Of a DNA stretch of 64,000 bases, positions 13,289 to 23,760 are shown in pieces. Within the stretch, counting starts at the first letter, position 1. Every line of letters begins with the position of its first letter. Made by a program: the position numbers and the translations under genes. Location of the stretch: the NCBI GenBank assembly GCA_009760855.2, contig WPIO01000022.1, forward strand, positions 296,001-360,000. Direction: 5' to 3'. The notes under the pieces were generated by a model, which saw only the letters and a program-made list of their open reading frames with translations, was not told where the DNA came from and searched no databases. Source of the DNA: Cristatella mucedo. Taxonomy: Eukaryota; Bryozoa; Phylactolaemata; Cristatellidae.

Positions 13289-13471
13289 TCAAGCGGCGGA
13301 CGAGGCCAGCGAGTCCCGACGATCCGTGGGAGGCTTGAGCTCGCGGAGAATGACAGACGAGCGAGGCCGGGGTTCGACGTTAGCGGACGGCTGCTTATTC
13401 GATTTAGCAAACGGACTTGATTCAATGCAGCAAACGCAGCCGCCGCCTCCGCACGGCGATCGGGGACTGAC
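13289..13471 (-). CDS. Possible last coding exon of an unidentified minus-strand gene
   Basis: After a good acceptor (CGCTTGCAG) a phase-0 frame of 60 codons runs to TGA. It has a cysteine-rich start (CGGGGCVCC) followed by a polar tail rich in Ser, Arg and Pro. It could be a cytoplasmic tail with a palmitoylated cysteine cluster. No homolog was recognised, no upstream exon was found, and GC-rich DNA stays open by chance, so this is weak. Confidence 0.2.
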   Translation of the reverse strand, partial: VSPRSPCGGGGCVCCIESSPFAKSNKQPSANVEPRPRSSVILRELKPPTDRRDSLASSAA

Positions 13472-14377
13472 CTGCAAGCGGGAGACCGCTGCTAGGCGGC
13501 CGCCTCTCTGTGGGTGAGCGTTTTCAATGTGTATGCAAAAGACCTGAAAATGGCCCTGAGGGGAACGCAAATGCCCGCGCCTTGGTTCACGAGTAGTGTC
13601 TGTCTGCTGTACATAGCTCATGTCTGTCGTAAATTGTCTCGACGCTTTTCTCGAGCTTTTTCGGGACACTTTCCACCGACCGTGCTGCGTTCTTGGCCCG
13701 CACCAATGTCTACGGTCTCTCGTGGGTGGAAAAAAAAGAGTTTCTGCATATCGATAGGGTGTAGTAGGCTCCGAATACGAATAGTAATCCGAATGCATAT
13801 GTCAAGAGCTTGCGTTTCGTATTTTTGGCTCGTCATGATGTATCCTTGCGCAGCGCCTCTAAGTGGACGTACATGAGCAGTAAGCTAGCGTCGATGGCAA
13901 AGTCTCTCTTGCCCGGTGAGGTCGGTCCGCAGTTTCTAGGTGTTTTCTATACAAACGTCGAAATTGAGTTGGTTTGAATTATGTAATTTCGCTAAAATTA
14001 ACAGCCCTTTCGCTGTTCGTCTTCTCCGTGGCTTAGATAACTTGTAAAAAATTTCACATCAGCACGCCCGAAAAACTCGTCTTAACACGTCTCTCGACGG
14101 GGGTGTGTCAGTGATGCGTTGCATCCGCGATGAATATTATCGCTAGCAGCGGCTCATTGCTGTTCGACCGTGTCTCAGACTCCCACCTCCAGCAGGAGCC
14201 TGCCTTGACGAGTACGAGCAGGGCCGATGGCCGCCAGGAATAAGCTTGAAATAGAAAATCCAGATCCGTTGAAGTAAGGAGTCCGGATTCTGAGTAGCAG
14301 TTAATAAAATTGCTATTTTGACCAGCACCTCTCCCAAAGCAAGTGACGACAGTCGCAGCCTAAAGAGTAGCCGTAAC

Positions 14378-14403
14378 CAGCACGATCGAGAATGATCGTG
14401 CTG
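14378..14403. repeat. Perfect hairpin, 10-bp stem
   Basis: CAGCACGATC, loop GAGAAT, GATCGTGCTG. No T run follows and no gene is near. Confidence 0.6.
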
Positions 14404-14507
14404 CGGTGCACTTCTCCTCTGGACAGTTTCTGCTAGCAAAGGCTCGAGGCGGCCAATGGCTTGGCGCTTTCGTTGCTGCCCGTGCCGTTCGGGTGTCCAG
14501 TGCATGA

Positions 14508-14690
14508 AGCAGTGGCGTTCCTAAGATATTGTGCGCCCAGGGACGAACTATCCAGATGGCACCTCCTCAGTACTTGGCGCCCATTCTGGCACCCTCCCCT
14601 CCCCCATGATCCAGCGCCCCTGATCAGCGCCGCCCGGGGACTTTTGCCTCCCTGCCCCCCTTCGGTATGCCCCTGGCATGGACGAATGGG
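14508..14690. mobile_element. Possible hAT MITE fragment
   Basis: The left end CAGTGGCGTTCCTAAG and GTGCGCCCAGGGACG resemble widespread hAT MITE ends; a C-rich body runs to CCCCTGGCATGG. No matching right terminus or target duplication was found. Confidence 0.3.
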
Positions 14691-15044
14691 TGAACAGACA
14701 AAAACTTGGCTGCCTATGTCAGTCCAATGGTTTGGCAAATCGCGCTCGTGGGTCTCTCACTAAGCGAGACCTCACTAAGAATGTCATTACTTATACTGAA
14801 GGTGATGCGCTTTTCTCCGTCCACTCAATGCGGAGTTACCCCCTCCGAGGACCCGAAAGAGTCGCTCAATTGGGCGAATCAGAGCGACAACTCTCCCTGG
14901 CGGCCTCACTGTGCGACTGGATCAACTTGGTTCACCGTATATTCGAATACCTCAAAATAACTCGTCATTCCGGGGTTGTTCCTACCGCCCTTTAACCAAT
15001 GTAACAGCAGCAAGTTACCTTGGGAATTGCCAGCGAGACATCAT

Positions 15045-16262
15045 ATTTTATTAATCTCCGTATGTAACTAAACAAAGCCACAAAGACTAAGTGGGTTTTG
15101 GGAAGAAAATTGTTCTGCAGCACACTAAAAGCCTAAGATACTTTCGGCAAGCATGCGCTAGCCAAAAGGCTTCATCTCACGTAACAAAGAGAATGTGAAA
15201 AGCAGAGCTGAGTCAGCCGGGCAGTAGTCGGGGAAGTGAGTAGCATGGATGTATCAGCTCAGGACGGTTGGAAATAATATGCCACATTCGGCAGGAGATT
15301 AGATGTCGTTGTGTAGGAATCGTGAAATTGAGCCACAGTCTAGGACCTGCAGAGCAAAAGCTTCGGTCGCTAACGGTCTTTAAGCGAAGCGATAGAATAG
15401 CTAATCAGTTGTCCTGAGAAAAGTTAAGGGCACAAAAAAAGCTGACATAGGTGCAGCACACCAGCTAGGTATGAAGGAGCCGAGTCATGGCGGGCCTTAC
15501 GGGTCAGTGTAATAATTTTGCCAGTGGCGGAGCCAGGATTTTCATCTAGGGACTTTCAGTAGGACCTTCACAATTTTTATGTAGAGGGCCAGACCAGCAA
15601 GATTTTCAAGTATACCAGACTAAAACAGCAATTAATAATAAATCATAATGCTAAACTATAGTGTTTACTCTACATGAACTCGGCAGTTGCTCATTCAGCT
15701 GTCATCAAGGCATAATTTCTTTGCTGGTAACGGTTTTGGGCGTTGGAGTATGGGGCGGCCCAGCTCGCTGTCCCACTGTAAGTGGCGGGCAAATACTCCC
15801 TGGCTCCAAAACTGAATTTTGCTCTCTATTTTGTTGACCAACCGGGAGCCATCGCGGCTCTTTCAGCTAAGGAGACCCCTGGCTGAACCTTGAAGGTTTT
15901 AACGATCCTTGCAGCCATATTCATCAGCCGCTGCAGAAGCTTCTTGGCATTTTTCGGTAGCCAGCCAAAACAGAATTGATTCAATCCCGCCTACACAGAA
16001 CCAGGGAGCTAGTTCAATTTCTAGGAAGCCATCATGCTAGAGAGTCCCTAATCTTAGCCACGGATCGGATGTGATGGCTAACTTGGAGGCAGTCTTCCTA
16101 ATGGAACTTTCACAATTTAAGCAAATACCAAAGAGGACGCCTAAGTTCCGAGCACGTGGTGGCGGTCGCATACAGCAGCATCCCCAATTAGAAGTGAAAC
16201 GTCTCTTAGTCCAGCTGCAAGCTTGGGGTGTCCTATGAGTAGGAGAGTTTGGTTTTGTTAAC
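15045..16262 (-). mobile_element. LINE family B fragment interrupted by a hAT MITE
   Basis: The minus-strand 3' UTR (15050-15360) and RT remnants (15360-16260) match the copy at 60690-61460 but have many stops. A 293-bp element at 15522-15814 with an 8-bp target duplication splits it. Confidence 0.8.
15522..15814. mobile_element. hAT MITE with 8-bp target duplication, inside a LINE
   Basis: Termini CAGTGGCGGAGCCAGGATTT and (reverse complement of the right end) CAGTTTTGGAGCCAGGG share an imperfect inverted repeat. AATTTTGC flanks both sides (15514-15521 and 15815-15822). The interrupted LINE resumes on each side at the same point. 293 bp, no coding. Confidence 0.88.
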
Positions 16263-16271
16263 GTCTAGTTG

Positions 16272-16975
16272 CGTTGGTTCATGCATTCCAGCATCCCGTC
16301 GTGACTTCAGTAACTCACTGCTTTCTGGTCTACTGGCCCGTGCAATCAGGCGCTTACAGCTGGTGCAAAGCTCTGCAGCTAAGCTTGTCTGCCTTGAGCG
16401 TCGCTGTTGCCACATCACACCACTTCTCGCCGACCTGCACTGGCTGCCAGTCAAGCAACGCATCTACTTCAAGGCTTTGTCACTCACTTTCAGGCTCCTT
16501 CATTCTTTAGCTCCAGCCTACCTATCAGATCTATTGCCCCAGCAGGTTAAGCATCGTACCAACCACTTTTCGGAATCCAACTATTTACCTATACCTTGTA
16601 CAAAACTCAAATTATTTGAAGGTCATGCATTTAGTTCGTATGCTCCCAAAGCCTGGAACTCCCTCCCGACCTGCGTCAGAACATCCCCTGACCTGACCAC
16701 ATTTAAAAGGAACTTAAAAACACACCTATTTAGGACTGCATTTAGTGGGTCCATGTGATTCGTCCTTGATGTGCTTATGCGTGCTGACACTGAGCATGCG
16801 GCCACTAACCACATTTGCATGCTGACCCTGAGCATGTCACCCCTAACCATATTATTCGTGTTGTTTATTTGACAATGCTACTACTAACCATTCAAACAAG
16901 CTTCCTTTGCAGCAAATGTAAAGCGCCTTGAAAGAGATTGGGTTCTCTGAGGGCGCTGTATCAAGTGTTATTTTT
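16272..16975 (+). mobile_element. LINE family A 3' fragment
   Basis: The frame to 16758 gives RRLQLVQSSAAKLVC, LLADLHWLPVKQRIYFKALS and AWNSLPTCVRTSPDLTTFKR. The 3' UTR matches the copy at 44456-44670 and ends in the tail hairpin near 16920-16965. It lies head to head with a family B copy on its left. Confidence 0.88.
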
Positions 16976-16984
16976 AGTTTTGGA

Positions 16985-18240
16985 AAACTAGTTAACATCT
17001 AAAATAGAATGTCTGCAATGACAGCATTCAGTTTGTCAATTGCTGTAACTGATTCCGATGGTTTGAATGACAAGTGCAGCTGAGTATCATCAGCTTAGAA
17101 GTAATAGCCGATCCCATTGGCCCGTATCACCTTCCCCGGAGGCTAGGAAATAAATAGTACACAGCAAAGGCCCGAAGACGGACACTCGTTGAACTCCACA
17201 GGTGACAGGCCTGGTAGATTAGACTTGACCACCACACGTTATGGATTGGGACGAGGTCGGACAATTACGATTCGAACCACGCCAGCGGCGCCTCGTCTGC
17301 CAGACAGACTCGCTGTTCTCAGTCGCTCAAGTATAGATATCGGGATCGACAGTGTCGAACGCAGCTGATAGGCCATCAGCTGATAGGCCATCAGCTGATA
17401 GGCCAGGGCAGATGAGCCGACGCCGTCATCTTTGCCGGTGGGCAGCACGGAGGAGAGCAGCTTCAATGGAGTGCTGTCGCTTGATTCGGAATAGAAATTG
17501 CTTAGATCATTCTTTTCAGCGTGTTTCCTGCAAGCTGCTTAGTGAAAATCTTTTCAAAGATCTTCGACTGAAGGAGAAGGAAAACTGACCAATAGTTTGC
17601 TAGGACCTCTGAATCGAATCCAGGCTTTTTAGTATTGGTCGAACAATGGCCGATTTAAATGACTCTGGAACAACCTCGTTATCGAGAGAAAATTTCTGAG
17701 TTGTAGCTGGACTACGTTTGTCTTGTCAGCGAAAACCGGAGAGAGGATGGCACTGGAGGAGACGAGCTCTTTTTACCAGACTTAATTATGGTAGCCACTT
17801 AGTATGCAGATACCTCAGAAAATGTATAGGAAGGTCACAGGTTGAGAATCAACATTTGCCTTAGTCGGACGTGGCTTTGTGGCTTTGCACAAATTTTGTG
17901 GAGCACATTTTTTCTACGAAGATGGCGAAAAACTCATTGAGCCGTGAACCATTATCCCGGGAGTGAGACCTCTCCGAGTTGACAAGCGAACGATTCACTC
18001 CAATTAATTTGCTTTGGGTCTGACTGATGCGACGTAAACTTTCGAGTGAAAAAGAAGCCCTGGCTTTTCTAAGCTTCCGGTGGTAGACTCGTGGGAAACT
18101 GGCGTGAGATTTAGACTTCTTCTTACAATGGCGTGCAAGCCTGCTCGCTTTACATGGTACGGCACTTGAAGTTTTTGGTAAATTGAAAGAAATCTCAATT
18201 GCTCTGTAAACGGACAGAATGTAAGGAAGCATGCTAGTCG
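16985..18240 (-). mobile_element. LINE RT remnant, family A type (minus strand)
   Basis: Frame-broken RT reads right to left: RKLRKARASFSLESLRRISQ and FFAIFVEKM (18100-17880), SAAFDTVD (about 17365), CGVQRVSVFGPLL (the GVPQGSVLGP block, about 17190) and DDTQL (about 17080). Its 3' end abuts the plus-strand copy ending at 16975. A 15-bp unit (CATCAGCTGATAGGC) is repeated about three times at 17368-17404. Confidence 0.7.
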
Positions 18241-18404
18241 AGACTTGGCTTGCTTAACTCATTCACGATTCTTAAGTTATTAACCAGGGGTCCGACTACA
18301 GTAACTAGTTGCCTAGTACGTCTTCTTGTGTGCTTTTGCGAATTGGTCTATGCAAGATATCTTGCTTGCTAATAACCCTAGGTTATTTCTTATCTAGCGG
18401 CGAG

Positions 18405-18490
18405 TCGTCAACCGCCTGGATAGAGAACTAGTTCTCTTGAGGCGCTACACGAACTACATTATTATTATTACTATTATTATTCTGGGCGAA
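18405..18490 (+). mobile_element. Solo LINE family A tail
   Basis: CGCCTGGATAGAGAACTAG, TTCTCTTGAGGCGC hairpin and (ATT)n repeat near 18455-18480. Confidence 0.55.
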
Positions 18491-19045
18491 TGGAGTTGCA
18501 TGCTAGACTTTGATAGAATCCTGTGGGAAGCTATACGAAAATTACCCGAGCTTGGTCAGACTTAGCCAATTGCTCGGTAGCGTCAACGAAACGAAAGGAC
18601 TCGTTAAAAGAAGCCTGAGAGGAAACATTCCAAGGGGTTAACTACCGCAATTCTTCAACGAGTCTTCGACTACGCGAGAAAACCTGAGATCGTGACTAAT
18701 GGATACGCTTCAGGCGATGAAAAAGTTGTCGTCTCCAGGCTGGCAGTTAGAGAAACGCCTTCGCGTCAGCTCTAACGGCTAATTCAAGATGCCGCCGAGA
18801 TGAAGGAAGCCTAACTAACGAGAGCTGACATGCTGACGCAACAGGCTACAACAAACTGCACAAGACTGCCGCGGCGGCCCTACATATTGCAGATGCCTGC
18901 GAATTGGTTAGGAGTCCCGTCGCCTAAGCACGAAGGAAACGCTGCGTCGTGCCCTGCGTCGTCGCTCCCACGCGCACGACAACTAAGGAAAAGACAGCGG
19001 GAAGCCAGAACGGCGGCTGGCAAACTCTAGCGGGCAGCCGCCAAA
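18491..19045. other. Nothing recognised
   Basis: Unique sequence without a gene-like frame between a LINE tail and a LINE family B tail. Confidence 0.5.
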
Positions 19046-19195
19046 TGTCTTGCAATGTAATGTAATGCAATTCATCTCCGTCTGTAACTCCACAAAGCCA
19101 TAAAGACTGAGTGTTACGCAGGAGAGTTTCGTATAGCGCACTCACAGCCTATGCGGCCTTCGGTAGCATTCGGTGGCCAACAGACTTCTATTAAT
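19046..19195 (-). mobile_element. LINE family B 3' tail
   Basis: Starts with the TGTAATGTAATGCAATTCAT tail (reverse of ATTAC repeats) and continues through the family B 3' UTR block AACTCCACAAAGCCATAAAG to CCAACAGACTTC. Confidence 0.75.
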
Positions 19196-19232
19196 TTTCG
19201 AACGCCAAACGCTCTTAAATGCGTACACACAG

Positions 19233-19263
<31 letters not shown>

Positions 19264-19556
19264 CAATCTTCGAGTCGGCCTTTTCTGTCCTTTCAAATCC
19301 GCTTCCCTTCGCGGCTTGTAGCGTATGAAGCGGTCCTTAGCGCACCGACCTGTCTGGCCTACCGCAAGAGCGTACTGAGCATTCCCGGTAAGCCGCTAGG
19401 AGCGAGCTGCTTTGATCGCGTCATAACGCAAATGCAGCGGCCACCCACTTTAGCGTCGCGTCCGTCAAGCCGTATGAGATGAGGCTGCAGGATGCATCCG
19501 GACGACCATACTGGAACCGGTTCCGGTCAGCACGTATTCCGCTTGCCGACCCACGT

Positions 19557-19569
19557 ACTTCCTTTTTCT
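19557..19569 (+). promoter_or_regulatory. 5' TOP-like pyrimidine tract of RPL13A
   Basis: CTTCCTTTTTCT ahead of GTCGGCCGCC and the start codon. TOP tracts mark the transcription start of ribosomal protein genes; the exact start is inferred. Confidence 0.55.
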
Positions 19570-19579
19570 GTCGGCCGCC

Positions 19580-21853
19580 ATGGGGTTCTCCTCGAAGGTG
19601 AGCTTGTCCGTGTCTTTGTCTCGTGTTGGCAATCCTGACGTACCTTGGTACTCAGAACAATTCTCGTAGCACTTAATAGGCTTAAAGCGTTGCTATCTAG
19701 AGTTTTTGAGTTTTAAGTTTTGCGAATTGAAGGTTTTTGGTGAGTTTTACGATAGCCGTTGGCGGTGCCCATCGGTACCACCGCCGCCTTCCGGCCGTTG
19801 TCGGTAGTGCAATGCTTCGCCTTCCTAATGTGGTCTCTCGTGGTGCCAGTGATGCTTTACCTACATTGGTTGAGTTACATGATATCAACTGTTCAACTGA
19901 GGCCCACGTGCTAGACTGCTTTGCGGCATTTTGTGACCGCGCCATGATGGCGTGGGCCGGGATCCGCTGAGCTATTTATTGAGCATCGTTAGTCTTAGCT
20001 CTACATTCTTTCCTTTCTTACCGATTGATATCGCGATCTTCCGTCTGTTTCTACTTTTTAGCCCATCGTTATTGACGCCAGGGGCCACCTACTAGGGCGG
20101 CTTGCCTCGGTAGTAGCCAAGTCAACCTTACAAGGTAATTTGGCCAGGGCTGGAATACCCTGACCGAGATGTCGCGATTGTTTTGCTTATAGAAAATGCT
20201 TCGTGATAATAGTAATAATGCTTGTTTTTACTTATCAAGTTACAATGTGTACGATAGCAACCCCCAGCGTTGTATCGCGGGGGTGATTAATCGGCCTCGT
20301 GGGGATAGCTGTTAAAGTCTGTAGCTTTGTTGCGTTTAGTACTATTGATCATTAGAAACATCGTTAATTGGATGTGCAGATTTTCTTAGATTGAATGACT
20401 TGCGGGCCATGATGCTGAAATCACATTGGTTGAAATCTATGATAACAAGCCATACTGAGCAGTCCGTGAGTTATTTATCAATTTTGACATTTGCCGTCGT
20501 TTTGCTGTCGTGAAACGTGTTGCCTCGTGTTTGCTTCCAGGTCAAAGAGTGGTCGTAGTGAGAGCAGAAGGCGTTGTCATATCGGGATCCTTCTTTCGAA
20601 ACAAACGTAAGTGATTGTTCTATTCAAACCCAACACCTTGTCGTCTGGTAGTTGATGCTGCAAGATGCGCTTTGCATATTGATAGTCTGGGTTGTCTCTG
20701 AGCACAGGTTCTGCTCTTAGTTAAATGCTTGCGTTACGTGGATAGCAGTGCGAGCTTTGTATGACTTCGTTCCAATTGGCTCTGCTAACAATCTTCCAGT
20801 CGATGTAATAAGATTTATTCAGCCGGTGATGTTATATTTCAGCTTTGTATGATAAGCTGTGATTAAAGCTACTTCCTGAGGCTTGAATTCACCTGACAGT
20901 GATCGTACAAGGCGTTGTGCTTGTTGTGATGCAACCTAGTCCTGGCATTCCTACTTTTTTAGTTAAGTATCTGGATTTCTTGAAGAAGAGAACTAATACT
21001 AATCCTGCTAGAGGACCTTTCCACCTGCGGTCACCCGCGAAAATATTCTGGAGGGTAACAAGAGGCAAGTAGTACTTATTGGATATGCTATTTGGTATTG
21101 CATTGTACTCCTGGTAGCCCAGGAAGCAGGATATGCAATTAGTTCTGTGTGAAAGTCTTGTAGAGTTGTATAATTGATATAAGTGCTTTACTCTCATAGG
21201 AATGTTGCCTCATAAACTTCACCGTGGACACGAAGCTTTGGACAGGCTAAAAGTGTTTGAGGGCATTCCGCCTCCATATGACAAGTTGAAGAGGGTGGTT
21301 GTGCCTTCAGCATTGAAGGTTCTGCGACTTAAGCCTGGCAGAAGGGTGAGTCGGTAATTTTGTTGAGGCATCACTGATCAAGTTGCACTTATCAAGAAAG
21401 TGTTGTAGCACAAAATCGAAATGTTTTAGTCCTGCTTCCTGGGTCGTCTGTCACACGAAGTCGGCTGGAAATACCAAGGTGTGATTTCAACACTCGAGGC
21501 TAAGCGAAAAGTAAAATCTAAGCACTTCTACGATAAGAAGAAGCGACTGCTGGTGAGTGGTTTCCTCTGATCGTGTTCGAAGTCTTTACATTCTGCTTGC
21601 ATTTGCTTCCAGCATGATGCTATATATAGCCTGTTCAGTGATGCTGAAATCACATTGGTTGATCATTAATGATATAACAACAAACTGAGAATGGGCTGTG
21701 TATAGTTTCTGACCACTTGGTGAGATTTCTTACCATTGCTAATTATATTATTTGAACTTTCAGGCACTGCGGGTAAAGGCCAAGACAAGCGTACTCTCAA
21801 GTGGAAAGGCAAAGGAAGCTCAGAAGGTTATTGAGAGCTATGGCTACAACTGA
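19580..21853 (+). CDS. RPL13A: 60S ribosomal protein L13A (uL13), 7 coding exons
   Basis: Structural protein of the large ribosomal subunit. Coding exons: 19580-19597, 20062-20134, 20541-20606, 20963-21064, 21200-21345, 21430-21552 and 21764-21853, giving 205 codons plus TGA; the human protein has 203 residues. Recognisable blocks are [73 protein letters not shown] and [13 protein letters not shown]. Exon phases join cleanly. The fourth intron (21065-21199) begins GCAAGT instead of GT, a standard GC-AG intron. A pyrimidine run (about 19557-19569) just before the start looks like a 5' TOP tract, expected for ribosomal protein mRNAs and translational control by nutrients. A poly(A) signal lies at 21870. 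Introns 1, 2 and 5 hold box C/D snoRNA candidates, in line with the vertebrate RPL13A gene, which hosts U32-U35. Confidence 0.98.
19845..19903 (+). ncRNA. Box C/D snoRNA candidate in RPL13A intron 1
   Basis: Box C is GTGATGC (19849-19855, one base off consensus), a D' box TTGA at 19870, C' ATGATAT at 19879 and box D CTGA at 19897-19900. GCC before box C and GGC after box D can form a short terminal stem. The stretch before D' reads TTTACCTACATTG. From memory of metazoan 28S rRNA, this complements the conserved CAATGTAGGTAA segment. It shares layout and part of its sequence with the intron 2 and intron 5 copies, so the three look like a diverged family. At about 59 nt it is short. Confidence 0.7.
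20404..20462 (+). ncRNA. Box C/D snoRNA candidate in RPL13A intron 2
   Basis: Box C ATGATGC (20409-20415), D' TTGA (20430-20433), C' ATGATAA (20439-20445) and box D CTGA (20455-20458). The 12 bases GAAATCACATTG before D' complement CAATGTGATTTC, which I recall as a strongly conserved 28S rRNA segment (it is present in yeast 25S, just before TGCCCAGTGCTCTG). The same guide occurs in intron 5. The terminal stem is weak here. Confidence 0.72.
21633..21692 (+). ncRNA. Box C/D snoRNA candidate in RPL13A intron 5
   Basis: Box C GTGATGC (21638-21644), D' TTGA (21659-21662), C' ATGATAT (21669-21675) and box D CTGA (21685-21688). TTC before box C pairs with GAA after box D as a terminal stem. The D' guide GAAATCACATTG is identical to that of the intron 2 copy, while the sequence before box D differs, which indicates an intragenic duplication with a retained rRNA guide. 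Confidence 0.75.
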
Positions 21854-21869
21854 GATGCAACACTAGCCT

Positions 21870-21875
21870 AATAAA
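21870..21875 (+). terminator. RPL13A poly(A) signal
   Basis: AATAAA 16 bp after the stop codon of RPL13A, followed by a T-rich stretch near 21898. Confidence 0.8.
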
Positions 21876-22240
21876 TTAGCTCTCACGATGCTAAGTGTTT
21901 TATATTTATTTGTTTTGTTACTAAAGTTTAAGTGCATTCTGCTATATCTTGTTTCTGGATGCAGTTCGGAATTGAGCTTAGATGTACAGGTAACCTCTGT
22001 AACTTAGCAACGATTTTTCCAGCTAGTATCAATCAAAGCACCTTGTAATATTTGCTTATTTGTCTCGTCTAGAAACTAGTTGCTAGTGTGAGTGCTGTTT
22101 ATAGACTCGACGGTGACGTCGGCCTAATATCCAAAGCAATATTTGTCGGCATGACCAGTCAGGCCGATTGGTTTTTATAGCAGCAACGAGGACAATGAAG
22201 ACGTGATTCTGCTAATGTTAATGTCCTGTGACCAAGCAGG

Positions 22241-22413
22241 GTCTCGTGGGTTAGAGCCGCTAGTGCCTCGTCTGCCAGCGATCCTTAACTCTACCAAGGC
22301 AGCTGATAAATCTAGCAACCTTCGACACCATTGATCACGATGTCCTACTTGAACGATTGAGAGAGCTAGTACGGATCGCTGGCAGACGCACTAGCGCCTC
22401 CAACCCACGAGAT
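22241..22413. repeat. Imperfect inverted repeat with LINE RT sequence between and inside the arms
   Basis: The left arm 22241-22284 and right arm 22373-22413 are reverse complements with about four mismatches and one 3-bp gap. The 88-bp spacer encodes TFDTIDHDVLLERL (RT palm block) on the plus strand. The arms themselves are the continuation of that RT sequence, so this is a fold-back duplication. Confidence 0.7.
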
Positions 22414-22429
22414 TGGTCCAACCCTGAAG

Positions 22430-23200
22430 TCTCAAGGATCCGTTCAGATAAATCTAGCTGAGACAGGGCAGTGGCATTCTGACATTATTTTCAATATGTT
22501 CAACCAGCTGCGTAGCAATAATTCTTTCAAGAATCTGGTAGGAATGGAAACTAGGTGATGAATTGCATGGGCGTCTATCTAATCCGGGCTTAGTATGAGT
22601 ATTTACGATTGCCGATTTGTAAGACTTGGGCGCGACCCCTTTTACCAAAGAAGCATTAAAAATGTTATGGCTGGGCTAAGCTGGTCTGCCAGTGAAGACC
22701 ACCGAGATGACGATACACGGTCTTCATGCGACGAGCTCTTTTTGCTAGACCTTACTAAGGTAGCCACTTCGCATGCAGGAACTTGGGAAAACCTAAGGAA
22801 GGTCACAGGTTGTGATCCCACAATTGCTTTACTCGGAGGGGGTTTTATGGACGCACGAATGTGTCCAATTTTTTCAGTAAAGAAAGCTGAAAACTTTTGG
22901 GCTGAGCCGGTAACATACATGGCTTTTCGCCTGAGCCGTTAACATACGGGCAATCAGACCTCAGTATTGGCCAGTAAATTGTTTACCGTTTCATAAATCT
23001 GTTTTGGGTTCGACTGGCAGAAATCAGTTTTTGAGTAAAAAAAAGGCGATTTCTTAAAACGACGTTCAAGCCCTCGCTTAACACAGCACATCTTTTGAAG
23101 CTTTTTGTAAATTGAAAGGAATTTCCACGTACACGGACAGCACGTACGTTGAGGCGTCCTTGTCAAGAGCACTCCTAAGTGTCATGTTCTCTGCATCAGT
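22430..23200 (-). mobile_element. LINE RT N-terminal remnant (minus strand)
   Basis: Broken frames give SNPKQIYETVNNLLANTE (about 23010), FSAFFTEKIGHIRASI (about 22880), and KPGLDRRPCNSSPSFHSYQI with LERIIATQLVEHIENN (about 22590-22490), the region before the catalytic palm of family A type LINEs. Confidence 0.7.
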
Positions 23201-23469
23201 GAGGGTATCGAGGTCGTCGGCCGTGTCCGGATGCAGATACCATCACATACAGATTTCAAAAGTTTGCCTTGGTCAATGCTTTTTATTTTACGTCGCTGGA
23301 CAAGTTCGACATTACCTTGTAGTAAGTTCAATGAGCCTTCTGCTTCTATACTCCGAAAGTCCGGAACTCGTTCGGGCCTCCTGTCGCTAAATACCCTATT
23401 ACCTTGCATCTTCTCATCGTCTCAGATAAAGACACGTCTGTTCTGGTCAGCATTTCCTTTGGCCAACTA

Positions 23470-23760
23470 AGCTTACCTTTTTTAAATTTTACATGGGCGT
23501 GCTTTGCGTGCTTACATGTGAATGTGTCAGTCAGGTTAATGACCAGGTGTCATTCTAGACGATGGCCATGAATCTCGTCACGCCTGCTTTAGCACGCTGT
23601 CATGAGAACTGTACTTGCTTGCTTTTGCATGCTTGATACCGTGTACGTCACTAACCCAGTGGGTATTGATTCTCTTACAGCGAGTCTTAATGTGCTTGAA
23701 TAGAGATTAAGTTCTCTTAAGGTACTAAACAATGACGTATTATACTTTTATCAGCACGCA
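23470..23760 (+). mobile_element. LINE family A 3' UTR and tail remnant
   Basis: Contains the degenerate CGTGCTT.GCGTGCT repeats of the family A 3' UTR and the tail hairpin remnant (GAATAGAGATTAAGTTCTCT) near 23700. Confidence 0.55.

Larger units (their letters stand above)
10801..15044. other. GC-rich region, largely unexplained
   Basis: 10.8-13.5 kb is GC- and CpG-rich and holds the two weak exon candidates (11934 and 13289-13471). Long open frames on both strands (for example 11809-11228 minus) show no recognisable domain. 13.5-15.0 kb is unique DNA with one small hairpin and a possible hAT fragment. Confidence 0.5.

Noticed and set aside
20650-20705. Possible fourth box C/D snoRNA in RPL13A intron 3
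   Set aside because: Box C (TTGATGC) is two bases off, there is no terminal stem and no rRNA complement that I could recall.
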